From: Rhizobacter sp.
GTDB taxonomy: Bacteria > Pseudomonadota > Gammaproteobacteria > Burkholderiales > Burkholderiaceae_C
Assembly: GCA_025359585.1 (NCBI GenBank)
Contig: JANYFX010000373.1
Span: 1-5,152, forward strand
Direction: 5' to 3'
Length of the DNA stretch: 5,152 nucleotides
Of the stretch, positions 1-5,152 are shown piece by piece. The translations under genes and the position numbers were made by a program. Every line of letters starts with the position of its first letter. The stretch's first letter is position 1. Under the pieces are notes generated by a model that did no database searches, was not told where the DNA came from, and saw only the letters and a list, made by a program, of their open reading frames with translations.

Positions 1-1008
1 GCCGAGCACCAGGTACATCACCATGATCAGGGCGAGCACTTCGTAGCGGTTCAAGCCGAGACTGGTGACGAAGCCGGTCAACTTCTGCGGCGTCTGCGTG
101 ATCGTCAAAAAGTAGCCGAACAGCAGCGCGCCGATCAATACCGTGAACACCGCTGCGGCCGTGCGCGTGGCCTGCAACAACGCGACGCGCACGCCGGCAC
201 GGTCGAGCTTGCGGCGCAGCACGCCGAGCAGGAAAGCGCCGCCCGCGCCCATGCCACCGGCTTCGGTCGGTGTGAAGAAACCGCCGTACAGACCGCCGAT
301 CACGAATGCGAACAGCACCAGCGACGGCCACACGTCTTTCAGCGCCAGCAGCCGCTCGCTCCACGGCAGCGCCGCGCCGGCCGGCAGCATCTTGGGCCGC
401 ACCCACACGATGATCGCGATCGTCGCGACGTACATGCTCATCGCCAGCAGGCCGGGCAATACGCCGGCCATGAAGAGCTTGCCGATGTCCTGCTGCGTGA
501 TGACCGCATAGACCGCGAGCACGGTCGAGGGCGGCAGCATCGCGCCGAGGGTGCCGCCGGCCGCGATCACGCCGGTGGAAAACGACTGCGGGTAACCATA
601 GCGCCGCATCTCGGGGTAGGCCACGGTCGAGAAGGTGGCGGCCGTTGCGACAGACGAACCGCAGATCGCCGCGAAGCCGCCGCAGGCCATCACCGTCGCC
701 ATGCCCAGGCCGCCGCGCAGGTGGCCGACACACGCGTTCGCGGCGCGGAACAACTCCTTGCTGACGCCCGAGACCGAGACGAACGCGCCCATCAGCATGA
801 ACATCGGGATCACGCCGAAGGTGTAGTCGGTGACGGTGCGCATCGAGGTCTGGCCGACCAGCTTGAGCGCCGGCCCGGTGCCCGCGATCATCGAATAGCC
901 GACCACGCCGACGAGGCCCATCGCCATGCCGACCGGCACGCGCAGCAGCATCAACACGAACAGCGTGACGAAGCCGCCGAAGGCGATGAGATCGGTGCTC
1001 AGTTCCAT
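1..1008 (-). CDS. dctM: TRAP transporter large permease subunit, DctM family, C-terminus beyond the window
   Basis: This is the transport-channel subunit of the TRAP system, which moves the substrate across the inner membrane using an ion (usually sodium) gradient. The visible part is 336 residues; DctM proteins are typically about 425-430, so roughly 90 residues lie beyond the left edge. No stop or frameshift is seen in the visible part. It is strongly hydrophobic, with about ten membrane stretches. Family signatures include GVIPMFMLMGAFVSVSG (65-81), CGGFAAICGSSVATAATFS (109-127), GTLGAMLPPSTVLAVYAV (152-169) and GGFFTPTEAGGMGAGGAFL (242-260); the PPS and PTEAG elements are hallmarks of DctM. 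The ATG at 1008 is 8 bp after dctQ. AGGA at 1021-1024, inside the end of dctQ, is a moderate ribosome binding site with a rather long 12-base spacing. An ATG 8 bases earlier is in another frame and stops after five codons. Confidence 0.93.
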   Translation of the reverse strand, partial: MELSTDLIAFGGFVTLFVLMLLRVPVGMAMGLVGVVGYSMIAGTGPALKLVGQTSMRTVTDYTFGVIPMFMLMGAFVSVSGVSKELFRAANACVGHLRGGLGMATVMACGGFAAICGSSVATAATFSTVAYPEMRRYGYPQSFSTGVIAAGGTLGAMLPPSTVLAVYAVITQQDIGKLFMAGVLPGLLAMSMYVATIAIIVWVRPKMLPAGAALPWSERLLALKDVWPSLVLFAFVIGGLYGGFFTPTEAGGMGAGGAFLLGVLRRKLDRAGVRVALLQATRTAAAVFTVLIGALLFGYFLTITQTPQKLTGFVTSLGLNRYEVLALIMVMYLVLG

Positions 1009-1016
1009 AGGCTCAT

Positions 1017-1550
1017 CTATTCCTGCGCACGCTGCTCGGGGTGCTCGTCGTGCAGCAGCTCGGGGTGGAACACGAGCCGCCAGGCGCGGATCGCGATCAG
1101 CACCACGGCGCACACGTCACCGGCCCAGGCCACCGCGAAGAGCGGCCAGGTCGGCAGGTTCAGGTCGTAGGTCAACACGTTGTCGCGGTAGGTCGCGGCG
1201 ACCTTGTCGAACAGCATGATGGTCTGCACCGTCACGACGAACAGCAATACCAGCGTGGCGAACACGTCGATGAAACGTTTCATGCGCGGGCCGGCGCTGG
1301 TCCACAGCAGGTCGACCGTGATGTGGCCGCCGCGGTAGCTGGTGGCGGCGATGCCCCAGAAGATCAACACGCCGAGCAGCAGGCGGCCGGCGTCGTAGCT
1401 GTCGGGGATCGAGGTGTTGAAGAACTTGCGCAGGATCACCGAGATGAAGATGTCGGCCGCGACGATGCCGACGAAGATCGCCGCCATCCATTCGATGGCA
1501 TTGATCAGCCGGTCGGCCAGGCCGCGCCTGCCCTTCACCTCGGCTTGCAT
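1017..1550 (-). CDS. dctQ: TRAP transporter small permease subunit, DctQ family
   Basis: This 177-residue inner-membrane protein is the small subunit that pairs with DctM and docks the receptor. Four hydrophobic helices are visible at about 16-40, 54-72, 92-114 and 134-155, the standard DctQ layout. The loop after helix 2 carries RGGHITVDLL (73-82), matching the conserved G-x-HI-x-VD segment of the family. The charged tail (161-177) is probably cytoplasmic. The frame stays open upstream to 1637, but that extension lies inside dctP and is arginine/serine-rich, so I choose the ATG at 1550, just before MQAEVKGRRG. The choice leaves a 19-bp gap after dctP and no clear Shine-Dalgarno, so translation may depend on ribosomes arriving from dctP. 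The TAG stop is 8 bp before dctM. Confidence 0.9.
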   Translation of the reverse strand: MQAEVKGRRGLADRLINAIEWMAAIFVGIVAADIFISVILRKFFNTSIPDSYDAGRLLLGVLIFWGIAATSYRGGHITVDLLWTSAGPRMKRFIDVFATLVLLFVVTVQTIMLFDKVAATYRDNVLTYDLNLPTWPLFAVAWAGDVCAVVLIAIRAWRLVFHPELLHDEHPEQRAQE

Positions 1551-1553
1551 GCG

Positions 1554-1573
1554 CTGAAGCGGCCGCTGCTCAG
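1554..1573 (-). repeat. Inverted repeat at the dctP-dctQ junction
   Basis: The minus strand reads CTGA-GC-AGC-GGCC-GCT-TCAG. It can fold with 7 base pairs, a 2-base bulge and a 4-base loop, and its core is the 10-bp palindrome AGCGGCCGCT. The left arm contains the dctP stop codon, and the right arm ends 3 bases before the dctQ ATG. It therefore occupies the place where a dctQ ribosome binding site would be. It may serve translational coupling or differential expression; in DNA this GC-rich, chance is also possible. Confidence 0.4.
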
Positions 1574-2589
1574 AGCGCCGACTTGTACTTCGCCAGCGAC
1601 TGCTGCAGCGAGTCGAGCGCCTGCTTCGGGTCGGCACCGACCTTCTTCACGCCTTCGGCCCACTGCTCGGTGACCGGAGCCACGGCCTTGCGCCAGGAGT
1701 CGATCTGCTCGGGCGTGAGCTTGGTCATCTCGTGGCCCGCCATGCCGGCGATCTTGGTGCGGCCGGCGATCTCGAAATCGGCCCAGGCGCTGCCGACCTT
1801 CTCGGCCCACTCGGTGGTGCAGTGCTCGTCCATCACCTTCTTCTGGGCCGGCGACAACGTGGCCATCTTGTCCTTGTTCAAGACCCAGACGAAGGGCGTG
1901 ACATAGAGCGGCACATCGATGTGGTACGTGACCACCTTGTCGATGCCGAACAGCGTGAGCGAACCCCACGGGAAGGTGATCGCGTCGGCCACGCCGCGCT
2001 CGATCATGTCGCGCGCTTCGGGCGCCGACGACTGCACGTTGGTGCCGCCCAGCGTGGTCACCATCTGCCCGATGGTGCTGGTGGCGGGGCGCACTTTCAT
2101 GCCCTTGATGTCGCCCGGCAGCACGACCTTCTTGCGCGAATGCAGGCTGCCGGGGTCGTGCACGAAGGCGAAGCAATACTGCACGTCCTTCATTTCCTTG
2201 GCGGCGTACTGGCGGTACCAGGCATCGACGGCGGCGCTGCCGGCTTTGGCGTTGGAGACCTGGAACGGCAGCGACGCGGCGGCGAACAAGGGGAAGCGCC
2301 CCGGCTGGTAACCCGGGTTCACGTAGGCCGCGTCGGCGATGCCGTCGCGTGCCATGTCGTAGTGGTCGAAGGCCTTGCCGAGTTGCTCGCCGGGGAAGAA
2401 GCTGAAGGTGATCGTGCCACCCGACTGCTTCTTGATGTCTTCGGCCCAGGCCTGCAGCGCGGGGTTCAGCGCGTGCTGCGCCGGCACCCAGCTCGAGAGC
2501 TTCAGTGCGACGGGCTTGTCTTGCGCTTGCGCGACCGCAGCGGCGGCGAGCAAGGCGGTGAAGAGGGCAGCTTGGCGAACGGTCTTCAT
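1570..2589 (-). CDS. dctP: TRAP transporter periplasmic solute-binding protein, DctP family
   Basis: This 339-residue protein is the extracytoplasmic receptor of a tripartite ATP-independent periplasmic transporter. It captures the substrate and delivers it to the membrane subunits encoded next. A Sec signal peptide covers residues 1-22: positive charge at K2 and R5, an alanine/leucine core, and cleavage after AQA before QDKP. The mature protein starts with the typical strand ALKLSSW (28-34) and has the usual family length. The segment IKGMKVRPATS (161-171) carries Arg167 at the position where DctP proteins bind the substrate carboxylate. The region AITFPWGSLTLFGIDKVV (203-220) and the late helix LSPAQKKVMDE (245-255) are also family-like. 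Two cysteines, C139 and C257, remain in the mature protein and could form a disulfide. The start is set by a strong ribosome binding site. The substrate is probably an organic acid anion; which one cannot be read from the sequence. Confidence 0.92.
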   Translation of the reverse strand: MKTVRQAALFTALLAAAAVAQAQDKPVALKLSSWVPAQHALNPALQAWAEDIKKQSGGTITFSFFPGEQLGKAFDHYDMARDGIADAAYVNPGYQPGRFPLFAAASLPFQVSNAKAGSAAVDAWYRQYAAKEMKDVQYCFAFVHDPGSLHSRKKVVLPGDIKGMKVRPATSTIGQMVTTLGGTNVQSSAPEARDMIERGVADAITFPWGSLTLFGIDKVVTYHIDVPLYVTPFVWVLNKDKMATLSPAQKKVMDEHCTTEWAEKVGSAWADFEIAGRTKIAGMAGHEMTKLTPEQIDSWRKAVAPVTEQWAEGVKKVGADPKQALDSLQQSLAKYKSAL

Positions 2590-2599
2590 GATGGTCTTG

Positions 2600-2605
2600 T
2601 CTCCT
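2600..2605 (-). promoter_or_regulatory. dctP ribosome binding site
   Basis: The minus strand has AGGAGA ending 10 bases before the ATG at 2589. This is the strongest Shine-Dalgarno match in the window. It fixes the dctP start just ahead of the signal peptide, although the frame stays open far upstream. A strong site suits a periplasmic receptor, which is usually made in excess over its membrane partners. Confidence 0.8.
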
Positions 2606-2626
2606 GGGGTAGTTCGAATTGTCGAG

Positions 2627-2643
2627 GGCAACGCCCTGTTGCC
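2627..2643 (-). repeat. Small inverted repeat in the iorB-dctP gap
   Basis: GGCAAC and GTTGCC form a perfect 6-bp inverted repeat around a 5-base loop. In transcript sense it lies about 20 bases upstream of the dctP ribosome binding site. No run of T follows it on the minus strand, so it is not a normal intrinsic terminator. It could be an operator half-site pair, an mRNA-stabilising hairpin that sets a different level for the transporter genes, or chance in GC-rich DNA. Confidence 0.4.
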
Positions 2644-2687
2644 GCCTGCGGGAAATCCAGTGGAAGCCACACGTTCACAAAGTGGTC

Positions 2688-4295
2688 TCATGGCCGCTGC
2701 GACACGCCCGCCTCGGGCATGTCGGGTCGCCGGCGGTACCAGCGGATGGGTTGCTCGCGCAGCGGGCGCGGTGGCGCGCCGAACGCGACGAGCGTCTTGT
2801 CGAACGTGGTGCCGGCATCGTCGGCCAGCGCGGCGGTGCGCGCGGCGCCGACGGCGCTCGCGCGTTGCGCGGCGCTGCGCCCTGCGCTCGCCACGGCGAG
2901 GTGGTCGATCACGTGCAGCAGGTTGTTCTTGCCACGTTCGTTGGTGCTGCCGTAGCCCTTGACGAGGCGGCCGCACAGCGCGACTTCGTGGCCGAGCGCC
3001 CAGTCTTCTTTCGTTCCGGCCTCGATCGAGATCAGCCAGCGATCGATCAGCGACTGTTCGAGCCCGAAGCGGCTCCCGCGCTGGCGCTGACCTGTCAGCG
3101 ACGCGACGAAACGCAGCGCCAGCGCGCCGAGCACCGTGTGCGTGCCGACCTTCAGCGGCAGCGACCACGCGTCGAGCCCGCGGCTGCGGCGCCTTGCATC
3201 CCACACCGAAAGCCGCTGCGCGAGGCGCTCGGGCAGCAGCGCGGCGAACTCCGGCACGCCGGGCTTGAAGTGGTCGAAGACCTTGACGATCTCGTCGTCG
3301 CGCGCCGTCACTTCGCGTTTCACACGATCGGCGCGGCTGCGGCGCAGCTTGAGTGCCGCCACCCGCACGATGTCGTCGAAGGCCATCCACAACGCGAGCC
3401 AGCGCGCGGCTTCGCGGGTGATGGCGAAGTCGTTGTTACCTTGCGGGTCGGCTGCGCGTTCGGTTGCCAACACACGGTCGAGCCGTTGCAGATAACGTTT
3501 TGCATAAGCGGCATCCTGATAGTCCAGCGTGCGCGCATGGCCGAGCGTGATCAACTCCTGCAGCGAAGCCGGGAAACGCTGCGCGATGTCCGCCGGTACG
3601 GCCGGTGCCGCTGGCAACAACGCCGCTTGCGCGAGCGCCTGCACCTCGGCCTGCTGAGCGCGGCGCAGGGCGATCGCATCGAAGGCCGCCGCAAACCCGC
3701 GCAGGCTCGCTTCCACGCCCTTGCCGCTGCGCCGGATCGTCTCTTCGAACGCCGCACGCGGGAACGGCAGCACCGCAGTTGCCGCGAGTGCACCGAACAG
3801 CACCGAGCTGATGGCGGTGCCGCTTTCGCGCGCCAATGCCGCCATGTCCAAGACTTCGGCTTCGCGGCAGTGGCGCTGCAGCGTGCCGAGCAAGGCGTCG
3901 CTGGACAGGCGGCCGTCGCTCATCTGCATCTTCTCGGCGACCGTCAACGCGCGTGCGCTCGAGGTGACGACCAGCGTGCGCTCGGCACTGGCGAAACCCA
4001 GACCGATCTGGCGCACCGTTTCCAGCAGTTCCGACGACACCAGCAGGTCGATCGCACCCGGCACCGGGTTCAGGCTGAAGATCGGCCGCCGACCGGCCAG
4101 CACGCTGTCGGGCTGCGGGTGGATCTCGACGTAGTACGTGGTCGCGCCAGTGCGCTGCGCCACGCCGGGAATCGACGTGCTCTGCGCGCTGTGGCCGCGG
4201 TGCACGGCGGTGTCGTACAGCCACTCCGACAACACGCCGCCGCCCTCGCCGCCCAGGGCACAGAGCAGGACCGTGATGGGTTGGTTGTTGCTCAT
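2688..4295 (-). CDS. iorB: Indolepyruvate oxidoreductase beta subunit IorB, long form with DUF6537-like C-terminal region
   Basis: This 535-residue protein is the partner of IorA. Residues about 8-205 form the gamma-type catalytic domain of 2-oxoacid:ferredoxin oxidoreductases, with the glycine-rich loop LGGEGGGVLSEWL at 14-26 and the segment SIPGVAQRTGATTYY at 41-55 typical of IorB. Classical archaeal IorB ends near 200 residues. Here an alanine-rich stretch (about 210-235) leads into a further region of some 280 residues containing KVFDHFKPGVPEF (338-350) and VKGYGSTNERGKNN (445-458). I recognise this as the DUF6537 type found in proteobacterial IorB and in single-chain IOR fusions. Its function is unknown; it may help assemble the two subunits. 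No signal peptide or membrane segment is seen, so it should be cytoplasmic. The ATG at 4295 is preceded by a good ribosome binding site overlapping the iorA stop. The last 20 or so residues are rich in arginine and proline and look poorly ordered. Confidence 0.9.
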   Translation of the reverse strand: MSNNQPITVLLCALGGEGGGVLSEWLYDTAVHRGHSAQSTSIPGVAQRTGATTYYVEIHPQPDSVLAGRRPIFSLNPVPGAIDLLVSSELLETVRQIGLGFASAERTLVVTSSARALTVAEKMQMSDGRLSSDALLGTLQRHCREAEVLDMAALARESGTAISSVLFGALAATAVLPFPRAAFEETIRRSGKGVEASLRGFAAAFDAIALRRAQQAEVQALAQAALLPAAPAVPADIAQRFPASLQELITLGHARTLDYQDAAYAKRYLQRLDRVLATERAADPQGNNDFAITREAARWLALWMAFDDIVRVAALKLRRSRADRVKREVTARDDEIVKVFDHFKPGVPEFAALLPERLAQRLSVWDARRRSRGLDAWSLPLKVGTHTVLGALALRFVASLTGQRQRGSRFGLEQSLIDRWLISIEAGTKEDWALGHEVALCGRLVKGYGSTNERGKNNLLHVIDHLAVASAGRSAAQRASAVGAARTAALADDAGTTFDKTLVAFGAPPRPLREQPIRWYRRRPDMPEAGVSQRP

Positions 4296-4299
4296 CGCT

Positions 4300-4307
4300 T
4301 CACCTCA
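4300..4307 (-). promoter_or_regulatory. iorB ribosome binding site overlapping the iorA stop codon
   Basis: The minus strand reads GCATGAGGTGAAGCG directly before the iorB ATG. The AGGTGA core lies 5 to 10 bases upstream of the start and shares bases with the TGA that ends iorA. This fixes the iorB start at 4295 and implies translational coupling, which suits subunits needed in equal amounts. Confidence 0.75.
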
Positions 4308-5152
4308 TGCCGGCTGCAACAAGCCGACCACCCGCTCGCGCAACCCGGCCAGCAGCCGCTCGTGCCACTTCGGGTTGCGCACGACCTCGGCGCGGTAGAA
4401 GCTCGGGCACAGCGTGGCCGCGTGCGCGTTCTCGCCGCACAGGCCGCAGCCGACGCAGCCTTCGATCACGGTCGCGACCGGGTCGACCTTCAGCGGGTCG
4501 GGGTTGTCCTTCAGCGTCAACGTCGGGCAGCCCGACAGGCGAATGCACGCGTGGTCGCCGGTGCACACGTCTTCGTCGACGCCGTACTTCACCCGCTCTA
4601 CGCGCTCACCACGTTTGAGCAGCCCGGCAATCCACGGCCGGATTCGGCGTTGCCGTTCGAGCTGGCATTCGCCTTCCGCAATGATGACCTTCAGCCCGTT
4701 GAAGTCGCTCGTGAACGCTTCTTCGAGCACCCGCCGCATCGCATCGACCTCGTAGGTGTGCACCGTGCGCATCCACTTCAGACCCATGCCCTTGAGCGTG
4801 TCCTCGATCGACTGGTTCTTGTGCACCAGGCTCTGGTGCGCGTTGGCCTTCTCGAAAGCCTCGGCCTTGGCTTCGTCGTCGGGCGTGTTCAGAATGTCCT
4901 GCGTGCCGGTGGCCGAGGTGTAACCGTTCTTCATGATCAGCAGCACCGCGTCGTCGCCGTTGAAGAGCGCGGCCTGCACGCCGGTCAGCAACCCGTTGTG
5001 CCAGAAGCCGCCGTCGCCCATGATCGCCAGCGTGCGCCGCTGCATCATCGGCGAGACGCCGGCCCGGCTGGCCAGGCTCATGCCGTAGCCCAGGATGGAA
5101 TTGCCCATCGAGAACGGCTCGAAGGTGCCGAAGGCATGGCAGCCGATGTCGG
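4305..5152 (-). CDS. iorA: Indolepyruvate (2-oxoacid):ferredoxin oxidoreductase alpha subunit IorA, C-terminal part, 5' end beyond the window
   Basis: This is the TPP-binding and iron-sulfur part of an enzyme that oxidatively decarboxylates aryl-pyruvates such as indolepyruvate or phenylpyruvate to acyl-CoA, passing electrons to ferredoxin in the cytoplasm. The frame is open to the right edge, so the visible 281 residues lack the start and the N-terminal pyrimidine-type domain. Visible residues 1-14 include DIGCH, followed by SMGNS, which resembles the IorA segment before the cofactor loop. The TPP motif starts with GDGG at visible residues 45-48 and closes with KNGYTSATG at about 74-82. A ferredoxin-like tail follows. 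Its first motif is C196-x2-D199-x2-C202-x5-C208-P and its second is C232-x2-C235-x2-C238-x9-C248-P. The aspartate at 199 stands where IorA normally has a cysteine. The TGA stop lies 9 bp before iorB and overlaps its ribosome binding site, so the subunits are probably co-translated. The family is clear; the exact 2-oxoacid is not. Confidence 0.9.
   Translation of the reverse strand, partial: DIGCHAFGTFEPFSMGNSILGYGMSLASRAGVSPMMQRRTLAIMGDGGFWHNGLLTGVQAALFNGDDAVLLIMKNGYTSATGTQDILNTPDDEAKAEAFEKANAHQSLVHKNQSIEDTLKGMGLKWMRTVHTYEVDAMRRVLEEAFTSDFNGLKVIIAEGECQLERQRRIRPWIAGLLKRGERVERVKYGVDEDVCTGDHACIRLSGCPTLTLKDNPDPLKVDPVATVIEGCVGCGLCGENAHAATLCPSFYRAEVVRNPKWHERLLAGLRERVVGLLQPA

Larger units (their letters stand above)
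2590..2687 (-). promoter_or_regulatory. iorB-dctP intergenic region, leader of the TRAP genes
   Basis: This 98-bp gap is the only sizeable non-coding stretch in the window and separates the oxidoreductase block from the transporter block. It holds the dctP ribosome binding site and a 6-bp inverted repeat. A TTGTGA at the iorB end has a weak -10 candidate (GATTTC) 17 bp further on, but the match is poor and I do not call a promoter. No sigma-54 type TGGC/TTGC pair and no T-tract terminator is seen. The gap could carry a second promoter or an operator, or simply be a spacer in one long transcript. Confidence 0.4.

Noticed and set aside
1551..1637. Longer dctQ start at 1637
   Set aside because: The extra 29 residues lie within the dctP coding region and are Arg/Ser-rich, unlike the N-terminus of DctQ proteins. 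The ATG at 1550 gives the usual family length.
1041..1673. 210-codon plus-strand open frame opposite dctQ
   Set aside because: The composition (Asp, Arg, Gln, His, Val) is a mirror of the dctQ codons. It has no domain and no ribosome binding site that stands out.
2627..2643. Intrinsic terminator after iorB
   Set aside because: The stem is only 6 bp and no T-tract follows on the minus strand, so I list it only as an inverted repeat.
2666..2676. GTGG-N3-CCAC inverted repeat near the end of iorB as a regulator site
   Set aside because: A 4-bp arm is expected by chance at this GC content and there is no second copy nearby.
1732..2955. 407-codon plus-strand open frame opposite dctP and the end of iorB
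   Set aside because: It is antisense to well-supported genes, is rich in Gly, Arg, His and Val as expected from GC-rich shadow frames, and shows no recognisable motif.
2590..3390. Minus-strand upstream extension of the dctP frame, giving a 606-residue product
   Set aside because: The added part overlaps iorB in another frame and is arginine/alanine-rich with no domain. The true start is fixed at 2589 by a strong ribosome binding site and a clean signal peptide.
3436..4224. 262-codon minus-strand open frame inside iorB
   Set aside because: It is a different frame of the same strand as iorB, rich in Arg, Ala and Gly, with no motif; iorB explains the region fully.
1..5152. CRISPR arrays, tRNA or rRNA genes, insertion sequences, phage or toxin-antitoxin genes
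   Set aside because: I saw no spaced direct repeats, no RNA gene signatures and no transposase-like or phage-like frames. The window is filled by five ordinary metabolic and transport genes.

Overview
The window is a densely packed, GC-rich stretch of bacterial chromosome in which every supported gene lies on the minus strand. Composition, codon use and gene types suggest a proteobacterium, most likely a betaproteobacterium of the Burkholderiales. That placement is inferred from style, not from a phylogenetic marker.

In the direction of transcription (right to left) the order is: the C-terminal part of iorA (runs off the right edge), iorB, a 98-bp gap, then dctP, dctQ and dctM of a TRAP transporter (dctM runs off the left edge). 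iorA and iorB encode a two-subunit 2-oxoacid:ferredoxin oxidoreductase of the indolepyruvate (aryl-pyruvate) type, in the long-beta-subunit form that carries a DUF6537-like C-terminal region. dctP, dctQ and dctM encode a complete tripartite transporter: a periplasmic solute receptor with a signal peptide, a small four-helix membrane subunit and the large membrane subunit.

Within each block the genes are 8 to 19 bp apart, as in an operon. The only real intergenic space is 2590-2687. It contains the dctP ribosome binding site and a small inverted repeat, and could hold a promoter, although no convincing -35/-10 pair is visible. The simplest reading is that the TRAP system imports a carboxylated compound that IorAB, or its pathway, then oxidises to an acyl-CoA with transfer of electrons to ferredoxin. 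An aromatic 2-oxoacid or a precursor of one would fit. The substrate is inferred from gene neighbourhood only.

The most interesting detail is in the IorA ferredoxin-like tail. The second cysteine of the first iron-sulfur motif is replaced by aspartate (C-x2-D-x2-C-x5-CP), and the second motif has a stretched last spacer (C-x2-C-x2-C-x9-CP). The family types are known; no wholly new system is evident in the window.
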